Shown here in pieces: positions 1 through 7,476 of a stretch of 64,000 bases of DNA; the first letter of the stretch is position 1, and every line of letters begins with the position of its first letter. A program made the position numbers and the translations under genes. This DNA is from an uncultured Lachnospiraceae bacterium (GTDB lineage Bacteria > Bacillota > Clostridia > Lachnospirales > Lachnospiraceae): the NCBI GenBank assembly GCA_947164605.1, contig CAMUXE010000002.1, positions 1 through 64,000 on the forward strand. The letters are read 5' to 3'. Under the pieces are notes generated by a model. The model was not told where the DNA came from. It was given only the letters and a program-made list of their open reading frames with translations, and did not search any database.

Positions 1-58
1 CCGCAGATAGGGACCGTGAATGGGGATTTTAATTACTATTATCCGGGAGGCGATAAAG

Positions 59-754
59 ATGGAAAGTAATCCTCCAGCTGTAGAAGACGATGCTACGTTG
101 CCGGTAGTGGCCTCGCATGGACAATTACCGGCAGCACCAGCACAGTTAGTGAATAATGGACCCAGTCCTCAGATCGCCTGTGTACAAGGTGATGTGAATA
201 TCGGACCACGCATTGGAAAGAAGGAACTGGAAGAACTGGCCCGGTTGATCGCAAGTAACAGAAGGGATCCAATGCTGCTCTCGGGTATAAGATCCGAGAA
301 ATATAATCTTTTCGTGGTGGAGAATGAGAAATTTGAAACCGGATCTTTCTGTATGCCTCTGAGCAAGTGCATGACAAAGCACATCTCAGGCGAGAACAAG
401 AAACGGTATGGAGCAATGGATGCAAATGCCTTTGCGGAGTTGAAGCAATACCCCTGTATCTTTGCTACCCGCAATCAGAATTTCCTCAGAACGACAGAGC
501 TGCACCACGCTATTTTCGGGATCATAGATGATCTGAAGCTGCAGGGGAATCTGGTGAAGGTGGTCTATAAGCCGTACACAACTTTCAGCCAGAATATACT
601 GAATACACATCCCACGCAGTTTGGACTTCTTGCAAAACCGGTTCGAAATGAAATGGATACCTGTCACTGGACCGTTAAGGACGTCGATCTGATTCAGATC
701 CTTTCGTTATTTGGAGTAGAAATAAAGGAAGGAGCTGGCGCAAATGAAGATTGA
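59..754 (+). CDS. Unknown protein paired with AAA ATPase
   Basis: A protein of about 231 residues that I do not recognise. The start is the ATG at 59, which has GGGAGG at 45-50 eight bases upstream; an in-frame ATG at 20 has no such site. The first 45 residues are Pro/Ala-rich and probably disordered. They lead into a short Gly-Asp-x-Asn segment, a motif type often seen in proteins of biological-conflict systems, and then a mixed alpha/beta body. No signal peptide or membrane segment is seen. It overlaps the next gene, an SMC-like AAA ATPase, by 11 bases, so the two were translated together and probably acted together. Base composition is richer in GC than the glycan genes downstream, which suggests transfer. 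A role in an ATPase-based defence module is only an inference from the neighbour. Confidence 0.6.
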   Translation: MESNPPAVEDDATLPVVASHGQLPAAPAQLVNNGPSPQIACVQGDVNIGPRIGKKELEELARLIASNRRDPMLLSGIRSEKYNLFVVENEKFETGSFCMPLSKCMTKHISGENKKRYGAMDANAFAELKQYPCIFATRNQNFLRTTELHHAIFGIIDDLKLQGNLVKVVYKPYTTFSQNILNTHPTQFGLLAKPVRNEMDTCHWTVKDVDLIQILSLFGVEIKEGAGANED

Positions 755-1928
755 CGCGGTCCCGATCAAGGAAGTAAGGATCAATGAGCATGCGCTTAAG
801 AATATCCAGTTCCATCCGACACTGATCAACTTTTTCTATGGAAAAAACGGGAGTGGAAAAACATCAATCGGCAAACATCTGAAGGACAACAACCCAAGCG
901 ATAAAGAGCTGTGCCTATTCAACGATGACTACATCAAGAGAAACATTCAGCAATACGGGAGCATGCCGGGGGTATTTACCATCACCGAGGAGGATGCTGA
1001 GGCAAAGAAGCAGATTGATGCAGAAAGGCAGAAACAGAAAGATGCCACTGCGAAAAAGGATGATCTCTTAAAACAGAAAAGTGAAGCCGAGGGTGCGCTG
1101 GAGAAATTCAAGCGAAATGGCCGCAAGGATCTGAGAAATGCCATAAAGCCGTGGACGGATAAATATCCAAAGATTGTGTATCGGGGAATCACCTCACCGA
1201 ATAGTCAGGTAGAACATATTCTTAATGATGTGGTGGGAGAAGATGCTGACCTGAAGGAGTTGGAGCAACGATACGCCGTAGCATTCGATGAGAGTGTCAA
1301 GACCTATCCGAAGCTCAGCTTTCTTGGTACCTTCGTCGGATCGAAAGCTAAGCTGGATCTGATGGGAACAATCGTCATCAGCAGCGCGGATACTCCATTT
1401 GCGCAGTTTATCAAGAAACTTAACGCCTTCGACTGGGTGAGAACAGGCCACAGAATGTACCAGCCAAATACCGGAGGAGTCTGTCCTTACTGCCAGCAAC
1501 CCTTGACGGATAAAATCAAGGAGCAGATCGAACAATGCTTTGACGAAACCTATCAAGAGCAGGTCTCCGTTGTCAATCGCTTTAAGATCGAATTCGAATC
1601 AAAGAAGAATGCGATAGAAAGTACAATCAGTGCCAATTCCGGCAGCGAGTTTCAGAGTGACAAGACAAAAGAGCTGCAGTCGAAATGCGATACTCTGATT
1701 GAGAAGATGAAGAACTCCCCGTGTGATAGAACGTCAGCGGTTGGATTGAGTCGTCAGATAGTTCAGATGGTTCAATTTTATGAAAGGCGTAAGGTTCAAA
1801 TCTTATGTCTTTCTTTTTTTATGTCTGGAGGGTTTGTGCACCAGGTGTATATTATATGGATTCGATTTATAGGCGGGAGTGCAAAAGCCAAAATGGCAGC
1901 ACTCCTGCCTTATTTTTTGCCCTTATGA
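744..1928 (+). pseudogene. Truncated AAA_13/RloC-like ATPase
   Basis: N-terminal part of an SMC/Rad50-type ATPase of the AAA_13 class, the family of the anticodon nuclease RloC. A Walker A motif (GKNGSGKT) lies near residues 32-39. It is followed by a Lys/Glu-rich coiled coil (about 85-130), a globular stretch, a zinc-hook-like CPYC near residue 250, and the return coil to about residue 325. Family members usually run 700 or more residues and carry a second coil, Walker B and a C-terminal effector. Here the homologous-looking sequence stops near base 1715-1750. The last 50-60 residues are hydrophobic and unlike the family, and they end over a terminator hairpin. I infer a 3' deletion or recombination junction and a non-functional ATPase. 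It starts inside the end of the preceding gene. Confidence 0.65.
1871..1918 (+). terminator. Rho-independent terminator
   Basis: Twelve-base arms at 1871-1882 and 1899-1910 pair with one G-T wobble around a 16-base loop and are followed by TATTTTTT. The hairpin lies inside the last codons of the truncated ATPase frame, which supports the view that this frame end is not original coding sequence. Confidence 0.75.
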
Positions 1929-2101
1929 AGCGGTTATACCTGTCATTCCTCATAAATTAGGGCAAAGGGCATGTGAAATAATAAGGACAAAAAGAGGGGC
2001 TATGAGGGTGGTAGAGGGCAAATCTTGACCTGGGGGTGTTGGAACAGTTAATGTCCGTAGAAATCTCTGATTTAGGGAAAAACCGCATAAATACGGGCTT
2101 T

Positions 2102-2131
2102 TTGACTTCTGCTTGACAGTTCTGTTAAAAT
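2102..2131 (+). promoter_or_regulatory. Putative sigma-A promoter
   Basis: TTGACT at 2102-2107 and TAAAAT at 2126-2131, 18 bases apart. It points at the glycosyltransferase remnant and may be the surviving promoter of the lost gene. Confidence 0.35.
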
Positions 2132-2162
2132 TTTTTTGAGAAATTTTTGTTTTACTCTTTAC

Positions 2163-2346
2163 ATCCGAGGGTTGGGAGCACGCAAGGCAAAAGTGGCAAA
2201 CAAGTGTTCAAAAATATTGGAAGCTCAGTGAGAAATATGCGGTTAAGAACGCCGATTTGGTGATATGTGACAGTAAGCATATTGAAAGTTATATACAGGA
2301 TTGGCAGATGCCTTTTTATGATACTTTTCATCGTATTTATGAGTGA
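2163..2346 (+). pseudogene. Remnant of DUF1972 rhamnosyltransferase
   Basis: Frame 2163-2192 followed by the frame starting at 2194 (a +1 shift at about 2193) reads through a segment typical of the DUF1972 domain of Cps2T/WchF-type rhamnosyltransferases. It shows a Gly-Leu...Arg-Lys-Ala-Lys-Trp start, then WKLSEKYAVK, ADLVICDSK and IESYIQ. Family resemblance is lost after about 2300 and a stop follows at 2344. Only about 45 of some 380 residues survive, so this is a relic. It indicates that a rhamnose-containing glycan locus once lay here, which fits the rfb genes further downstream. The call is from memory of the family motif. Confidence 0.6.
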
Positions 2347-2476
2347 TGTGTTAAGGTCGGCATTAGCCTTTATAATGCCAGGATTTATGGCAAGATTTTT
2401 TGCATCTTTCCTTATCATTTTTGTCTCATTTGGACTTATGCCTTGGGTATTTGAGAGATTTGGAAAAAAGAATTAA
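2306..2476 (+). pseudogene. C-terminal fragment of a membrane protein
   Basis: An open frame ending at 2476 encodes two hydrophobic helices and the charged tail ERFGKKN. It runs out of phase over the end of the glycosyltransferase relic, without its own ribosome site. It looks like the last 55 residues of a multi-pass membrane protein, such as an acyltransferase or polymerase of a glycan locus, joined to the relic by a deletion. The parent family cannot be named. Confidence 0.4.
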
Positions 2477-2505
2477 TATACTTCTTGCCTGATTTGCAGT
2501 CTTGT

Positions 2506-2558
2506 TAAGTGGTGATAGATTTTTTGTTTATGGGTGTTTTAGTAAGTGGTGATAGAAT
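2506..2558 (+). repeat. 37-base direct repeat, two copies
   Basis: TAAGTGGTGATAGA occurs at 2506 and again at 2543, with partly matching sequence after each copy. The second copy lies just upstream of the promoter of the UDP-sugar pyrophosphorylase gene and could be duplicated promoter-region DNA. Confidence 0.55.
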
Positions 2559-2560
2559 CT

Positions 2561-2589
2561 TTGATTAATGAGTATTTATAGTGTATAAT
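2561..2589 (+). promoter_or_regulatory. Promoter of UDP-sugar pyrophosphorylase gene
   Basis: TTGATT at 2561-2566 and a perfect TATAAT at 2584-2589, 17 bases apart. Transcription would start near 2596 and give a leader of about 220 bases that contains the three-copy 45-base array. Confidence 0.65.
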
Positions 2590-2621
2590 ATGACAAGTGT
2601 TTTTATGGATGAGATGGCTAT

Positions 2622-2756
2622 TGAAAGATACTGTAAGGGTGTATGCCATATGAGTGTTATGGCTATAGAAAGATGCTGTAATGATTTATGCCACATGAGT
2701 ATGATGCCTACAGAAAGATACTGTAAGGGTGTATGCCACATGAGTGTGATGCAAGA
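2622..2756 (+). repeat. 45-base tandem array, three copies
   Basis: Copies start at 2622, 2667 and 2712 and share AAGATACTGTAAGGGTGTATG-like and CACATGAGTGTGATG-like blocks with a few substitutions; part of another copy precedes them. The array is open in one frame, giving 15-residue repeats with CxxxxC spacing, but it has no ribosome site and the apparent GTG start at 2581 lies upstream of the likely transcription start. I therefore treat it as leader RNA. Confidence 0.75.
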
Positions 2757-2818
2757 GAGACATTATAATTTTGAGAATTTAGTTGAAAAATAAAAGCAAA
2801 AAAAGAGAGGACATAATA

Positions 2819-4066
2819 ATGAGTACAAGTAGTTTAGATGCAAGATATGCAGCTGCAATGGACAAACTTAAGACTTTTGGACAGGAGCATGCTTTAAAGT
2901 TTTACGATGAATTGAATGATGATCAGAAAGATAAGCTTTTAAGCCAGATTGAGTCACTTGATTTCTCACCAACTCAGTATATAAATAACAGAGAGGCTCT
3001 TCCAGGACGTGGAGTGATCACACCTATCGAGTCTATGGAGATTAGCGAAATCAAGAAGCGTGAGGCTGAGCTCCACCAGATTGGTATCGATGCTATCAAG
3101 GCTGGCAAGGTTGGTGCGGTTCTTCTTGCAGGCGGTATGGGTACAAGATTAGGTTCGGATAATCCAAAGTGTATGTATAACATTGGCCTAACAAAGCCGG
3201 TTTACATCATGCAGCGCCTATTTGAGAATACAATGGATGTTGTAAAGGAAGCCGGCGAGTACATTCCTTTCTTCATCATGACTTCCGATAAGAATAACGA
3301 TGTGACAATCAAGTTTATGGAGGAGAACAACTACTTTGGCTATGACAAGTCTAAGATTTTCTTCTTCAAGCAGGATATGGCTCCAGCTACTGACTATGAT
3401 GGCAAGGTTTACATGGAAGCCAAGGATACTATCGCTTCAAGTCCAAATGGTAATGGCGGTTGGTTCAGTTCTATGGGCAAAGCTGGTCTTATCGACAAGC
3501 TTCATGAGTTAGGCATTGAGTGGCTTAACTGCTTCGCCGTGGACAATGTGCTTCAGAGAATCGCAGATCCTACTTTTATCGGTGCTACTATTGCCGGTGC
3601 ATATGATTGCGGTGCTAAGGTCGTTCGTAAGGCAGCTCCAGATGAGAAGGTTGGATGCATGTGCCTTGAGGATGGTCGTCCATCAATTGTTGAATACTAT
3701 GAGATGACTGAGGAACTCATGTCTGCTAAGGATGCTAAGGGTGAGCCTGCTTACAACTTTGGCGTTATCTTAAACTACCTCTTCAAGGAGGAGCAGCTTG
3801 AGAAGATTATCAATGAGAAGCTTATGCTTCATATTGTTGAGAAGAAGATTTCTTACATGGCCGAGGATGGCTCTATGGTTAAGCCTGAGTCTCCAAATGG
3901 CTACAAGTTTGAGGAACTTATCCTAGACATGGTTCACGAGATGAGAACTTGTGTGCCTTTCGAGGTTGAAAGAGAAAGAGAATTTGCCCCAATCAAGAAC
4001 AAGACTGGTGTAGATTCAGTAGAATCAGCAAGAGAGCTTTGTAAGAAGTGTGGAATTGAGCTTTAA
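2819..4066 (+). CDS. UDP-sugar pyrophosphorylase (UDPGP family)
   Basis: Cytosolic nucleotidyltransferase of the eukaryote-like UDPGP family (UDP-glucose/UDP-GlcNAc pyrophosphorylase). It transfers UMP from UTP to a sugar 1-phosphate to give the UDP-sugar. It has 415 residues from the ATG at 2819, with AGAGAGG eight bases upstream. The nucleotide-binding signature LAGGMGTRLG lies near residues 103-112, followed by PKCMYNIG, where the Lys contacts the phosphates. A downstream NxDN-like element (FAVDNVL) marks the metal/uridine site. The gene stands alone between its own promoter and a terminator, next to the glycan locus it would supply. Whether glucose-1-P or GlcNAc-1-P is preferred cannot be read from the sequence. 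Confidence 0.85.
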   Translation: MSTSSLDARYAAAMDKLKTFGQEHALKFYDELNDDQKDKLLSQIESLDFSPTQYINNREALPGRGVITPIESMEISEIKKREAELHQIGIDAIKAGKVGAVLLAGGMGTRLGSDNPKCMYNIGLTKPVYIMQRLFENTMDVVKEAGEYIPFFIMTSDKNNDVTIKFMEENNYFGYDKSKIFFFKQDMAPATDYDGKVYMEAKDTIASSPNGNGGWFSSMGKAGLIDKLHELGIEWLNCFAVDNVLQRIADPTFIGATIAGAYDCGAKVVRKAAPDEKVGCMCLEDGRPSIVEYYEMTEELMSAKDAKGEPAYNFGVILNYLFKEEQLEKIINEKLMLHIVEKKISYMAEDGSMVKPESPNGYKFEELILDMVHEMRTCVPFEVEREREFAPIKNKTGVDSVESARELCKKCGIEL

Positions 4067-4146
4067 TCTTTGATTTGAGGTTCAGTTTGGCTATTTATAG
4101 TCTGGGAAATCGAATTTGTCTACAATCGAATAGATATCTTTTGAAT

Positions 4147-4178
4147 AAGCGGTCTGGCGTGTGCTGGACCGCTTTTTT
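4147..4178 (+). terminator. Rho-independent terminator
   Basis: AAGCGGTC at 4147-4154 pairs with GACCGCTT at 4167-4174, and Ts continue to 4178. It separates the pyrophosphorylase gene from the glycan operon. Confidence 0.85.
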
Positions 4179-4191
4179 GCTGTGCTTTTCA

Positions 4192-4220
4192 TTGACATGA
4201 CTGATTAGAATGATTAGAAT
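4192..4220 (+). promoter_or_regulatory. Promoter of the pseudaminic acid operon
   Basis: Consensus TTGACA at 4192-4197 and TAGAAT at 4215-4220, exactly 17 bases apart. It lies directly after the terminator and about 90 bases before the flippase gene. Confidence 0.65.
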
Positions 4221-4311
4221 AATTATAATATTTGTAACATATGAATGATGTATGACCAATTTGAAAATTTTAAGTATTTTTATTTTGGATTTGCATAAAG
4301 AGGAAGTATTT

Positions 4312-5700
4312 TTGATAAAAAGCAAAAATAAAATTACGATTTTAAATATTTTAAGTACCTTGATACTTCAAGGGCTGGCTTTTTTTACGGGACCTGTATT
4401 TTCAAGCTTGTTGGGAACCAGTAATTTCGGTATCTCATCGGTATATTTGACTTGGGTACAGTTGGCTTCCACAGTATTTTCATTGCAGGCAGCAAGCACT
4501 GTAGCTATAGCTAGATCCAATTTTCCTATGGATGAGCAGGAAAAGTATCAATCAAGTACACTTTCTTTATCGACACTGGCTTATTTGGCTTTTTCGGTAA
4601 TAACACTTGTCGCTGCAGTAGTATCTTCAATATGGTATAGAGTTGATTTTGCAATGCTGGCTGTGGGGCTTCTTCATGGATGGGGTATGTATTGTATTAC
4701 AGTTATGAATTCAAAATTTACTTATGAATTCTGTGCTGATAAGAACTTTATATTAACCCTTTTGACATCAGTTTTATCAATAGCTTTGTCAATTATCCTT
4801 ATTATTGTCTTACCTGATGAGATTAATTATTGGGGAAGAATTTTGGGTCAGGCAATTATATATTTTGCTATTGGCCTGTTTTTATATTGCTATATGTTGA
4901 ATAAGGGAAGAATGTTTTACAGCAAGCAATACTGGACATTCACTCTACCTATAGCAATTCCAACAATATTTCATATATTGGCCAATATACTTTTGAGCCA
5001 AAGTGATAAGGTTATGATTCAATGGTTAAGGGATGATGCAAGTACAGGTGTATATGCCTTAGCATGCACATTTGCCGCCGTACTTAGTTCAGTTTGGAGC
5101 GCCCTGAATAACAGCTGGGTTCCTTTTTATTATGAATACACTAGAAGAAATGAGATATCTGAACTTAAAAGACATTCAAAGAATTATATTGAGATGTATA
5201 CGATAGTTTCTATGGGCTTTATTCTCTTATCAAGGGAAGTTTTCCATATATATGCTCACGATGATTTTTGGGTTGGAACGGATTTGATTCCAGTCTTTGC
5301 TTTGGGTTTTTATTTCGTTTTCTTATACAGCTTTCCGGTTAATTACGAATTCTATCATAAGAGTACTAAAATGATAGCAAGTGGTACTATCTTGGCAGCA
5401 GTATGTAATATTATTTTGAATTTTGCTTTTATCAAATTATGGGGAATAGAGGGCGCTGTAATTGCTACAGCTACTGCACATTTTTTACAGTTCTGTTTCC
5501 ATTTTGTATGTGCCAAGATGATTAAAAACGATGAGTTTCCATATAAGTTTAAAACATTTATACCGGGAACTCTTATGGTTTTTTTATCGATTTTGATATA
5601 TTGGTTCACACGTGATTTGTGGCTGATAAGATGGGGGCTTGGAGCAATCCTTGGCCTTTATCTCTTAATTAAAATATTTAAAAGAAAAGAGTTTTTTTAA
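4312..5700 (+). CDS. Polysaccharide flippase (Wzx/MATE-like)
   Basis: Integral membrane protein of about 462 residues with 12-14 predicted hydrophobic helices, of the oligosaccharidyl-lipid flippase (MOP/Wzx) type. It would move lipid-linked repeat units across the cytoplasmic membrane. The first helix contains a TLILQGLAFFTGPVF-like segment typical of the family. I choose the TTG at 4312 because AGAGG at 4300-4304 is seven bases upstream; an ATG at 4252 in the same frame has no ribosome site and would add a charged leader. It is the first gene of the glycan operon and is followed after 21 bases by the dehydratase. Substrate cannot be read directly; the neighbours point to a pseudaminic-acid-containing unit. 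Confidence 0.8.
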   Translation: MIKSKNKITILNILSTLILQGLAFFTGPVFSSLLGTSNFGISSVYLTWVQLASTVFSLQAASTVAIARSNFPMDEQEKYQSSTLSLSTLAYLAFSVITLVAAVVSSIWYRVDFAMLAVGLLHGWGMYCITVMNSKFTYEFCADKNFILTLLTSVLSIALSIILIIVLPDEINYWGRILGQAIIYFAIGLFLYCYMLNKGRMFYSKQYWTFTLPIAIPTIFHILANILLSQSDKVMIQWLRDDASTGVYALACTFAAVLSSVWSALNNSWVPFYYEYTRRNEISELKRHSKNYIEMYTIVSMGFILLSREVFHIYAHDDFWVGTDLIPVFALGFYFVFLYSFPVNYEFYHKSTKMIASGTILAAVCNIILNFAFIKLWGIEGAVIATATAHFLQFCFHFVCAKMIKNDEFPYKFKTFIPGTLMVFLSILIYWFTRDLWLIRWGLGAILGLYLLIKIFKRKEFF

Positions 5701-5721
5701 TCAATAAATGGAGGAGAAAAA

Positions 5722-6765
5722 ATGTCTGGTTTTAATGGATCTACTTTGATGATAACAGGCGGAACAGGTTCCTTTGGAAATACAGTTTTAAAGCATTTTT
5801 TAAAAACTGATATAGGTGAAATAAGGATATTTTCCAGGGATGAGAAAAAACAGGATGATATGAGACATCATCTTCAGGCTAAATATCCTGATTATGCCTC
5901 AAAGGTGAAATTTTATATAGGTGATGTTAGAAATATCCAGTCTATCCGAGATGCCGTATATGGAGTTGATTATATATTCCATGCAGCAGCCCTTAAACAG
6001 GTACCTTCATGTGAGTTTTTTCCAATGGAAGCTGTAAAGACTAATATTATGGGAACGGATAATATGCTTCATGCAGCTATTGAGGCTGGTGTAAAGAGAG
6101 TTGTTTGTCTATCGACTGATAAAGCAGCATATCCAATTAACGCAATGGGAATTTCAAAAGCTATGATGGAGCATGTTATAACAGCTAATGCAAGGGTTGC
6201 AGCCGAAAAAGGTGGAACTGTTATATGTTGTACTAGATATGGCAATGTTATGTGTAGCAGAGGTTCAGTAATACCTCTTTTTATAGATCAGATTCATGCA
6301 GGAAATCCGCTTACTATAACAAATCCTGATATGACAAGGTTTCTTATGAATTTAGATGAGGCTGTTGATTTGGTTAAGTTTGCTTTTGAAAATGCAAATC
6401 CAGGTGATTTATTTATTCAGAAGGCTGATTCTTCAACAATCGGTGATTTGGCTAAGGCGGTCCAGAACTTATTTGGAGATACTGGAACTAATATCATAGG
6501 CACTAGACATGGTGAAAAGCTATACGAGACCCTGATGACTCGTGAAGAAAGAGCACGTTCGGAGGATATGGGAAATTATTTTAGAATTGCTGCTGATGGA
6601 AGAGATTTAAACTATGACAAGATGCATAGCAGTGTTGATACATATTCGGATGAAGCCTACACAAGTAACAATACAAAAGTACTTAATGTTGAAGAGACTG
6701 TAGAAAAAATAAAGACTACTGATTATGTAAAAGAAGAATTAGCTGGAATAAGGCATAATATTTAA
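5722..6765 (+). CDS. UDP-GlcNAc inverting 4,6-dehydratase, CapE-like
   Basis: SDR-fold enzyme of 347 residues. It would convert UDP-GlcNAc to UDP-2-acetamido-2,6-dideoxy-L-arabino-4-hexulose, the first step to pseudaminic acid. The NAD-binding ITGGTGSFG motif is at residues 11-19 and the active-site STDK at 131-134. At the place of the usual Tyr-x3-Lys it has M142-x3-K146. That Met variant and the C-terminal extension (NYFRIAADGRDLNYDK region) match the CapE/WbjB type better than canonical PseB, which keeps Tyr. No FnlB/FnlC-type partners for L-FucNAc are present, and PseC, PseG, PseI and PseF are. I therefore infer it fills the PseB role. SD GGAGG precedes the ATG. Confidence 0.82.
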   Translation: MSGFNGSTLMITGGTGSFGNTVLKHFLKTDIGEIRIFSRDEKKQDDMRHHLQAKYPDYASKVKFYIGDVRNIQSIRDAVYGVDYIFHAAALKQVPSCEFFPMEAVKTNIMGTDNMLHAAIEAGVKRVVCLSTDKAAYPINAMGISKAMMEHVITANARVAAEKGGTVICCTRYGNVMCSRGSVIPLFIDQIHAGNPLTITNPDMTRFLMNLDEAVDLVKFAFENANPGDLFIQKADSSTIGDLAKAVQNLFGDTGTNIIGTRHGEKLYETLMTREERARSEDMGNYFRIAADGRDLNYDKMHSSVDTYSDEAYTSNNTKVLNVEETVEKIKTTDYVKEELAGIRHNI

Positions 6766-6777
6766 GGAGGTTGAATT

Positions 6778-7437
6778 ATGATATATAGATTTCCTTTGAG
6801 AAATGTACGAGATATGTTACTAAATCAAATAAGCAATAATTTCTTTAAATCAATTGATGATGAAATGCTGATAACAAAACATCTTCCACTTGTCCTTGAG
6901 AGATTTGAGAAAAATATTTCAAATATTGATAACAAGTACTATTATAAGCTACTTGAAGATGGAAGTAAGGAAGCATATTTTGATCCTCTTCATTCTTGTC
7001 AGTGGATGTTATTCCTTTATCTTACTGCTAATACAATTTATAAAAATGAAAAAGAAAAAATAGAAGCGGCAAGAGTAGTGTGTGATAAAATCTATTGCCA
7101 ATCAAAAAATGTGTCTGGCTGTGACTTATACTATGAAGTAGAAATGCCAGAGATTTTTGGATTTGACCATCCTACCGGCAGCTTTTTAGGTAGAGCAAAA
7201 TATGGAAATTATTTTACATTTACCCAAGGATGCACGGTTGGAAATATTGATAATGTCTATCCTGTAATTGGTGATCATGTGACCATGCTATCAGGAAGTA
7301 AAATTCTTGGAAATTCTCACGTTGGAAATAATTGTCTTATCAGCGAAGGTGCTGTAGTCGTAAATACGGATATAGCTGATAATTCAATTGTTGAAGGTAA
7401 AGGTGCCGATTTTATCATAAAACCACGCGATATTTGA
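6778..7437 (+). CDS. Hexapeptide-repeat acetyltransferase, PseH-like role
   Basis: A 219-residue protein with a helical N-terminal half and a C-terminal left-handed beta helix (about residues 135-210). The helix has imperfect [LIV]-G-x4 hexads (GNSHVGNNCLI, VIGDHVTML), of the serine-acetyltransferase type. It probably uses acetyl-CoA. It lies 12 bases after the dehydratase with AAGGAGG upstream, and directly before PseC. The canonical 4-amino N-acetyltransferase PseH is a GNAT-fold protein and none is present in this locus. This enzyme is the obvious candidate to acetylate the PseC product. That role is inferred from context; acetylation elsewhere on the glycan is the alternative. Confidence 0.65.
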   Translation: MIYRFPLRNVRDMLLNQISNNFFKSIDDEMLITKHLPLVLERFEKNISNIDNKYYYKLLEDGSKEAYFDPLHSCQWMLFLYLTANTIYKNEKEKIEAARVVCDKIYCQSKNVSGCDLYYEVEMPEIFGFDHPTGSFLGRAKYGNYFTFTQGCTVGNIDNVYPVIGDHVTMLSGSKILGNSHVGNNCLISEGAVVVNTDIADNSIVEGKGADFIIKPRDI

Positions 7438-7476
7438 GTAATATAATGTGAATATATAATTATTAAGAAGGTAAAT

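Larger units (their letters stand above)
1929..2818. other. Decayed intergenic region with gene remnants
   Basis: About 890 bases without an intact gene. It holds, in order, a weak hairpin near 2083-2103 (CCG/CGG arms followed by Ts), a promoter-like sequence at 2102-2131, a frameshifted glycosyltransferase remnant, a membrane-protein tail, two sets of direct repeats, and the promoter and leader of the UDP-sugar pyrophosphorylase gene. From 1921 to 2030 a short open frame runs without a start signal; I cannot assign it. The region looks like a junction where an older glycan locus was replaced. Confidence 0.6.

Noticed and set aside
1722..1740. GTGTG at the ATPase break, as at a group II intron 5' end
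   Set aside because: Too short to be meaningful; no domain V or reverse transcriptase sequence follows.
1785..1810. GGTTCAAATC segment resembling a tRNA T-arm, as at an integration site
   Set aside because: The flanking bases do not form a five-pair T-stem and no acceptor stem, second att copy or integrase gene was found.
2581..2793. 70-codon open frame with GTG start over the 45-base array, encoding Cys-rich 15-residue repeats
   Set aside because: The GTG overlaps the -10 box of a strong promoter, so it is not transcribed as a start; no ribosome site is present, and the open frame follows from a 45-base period being a multiple of three.
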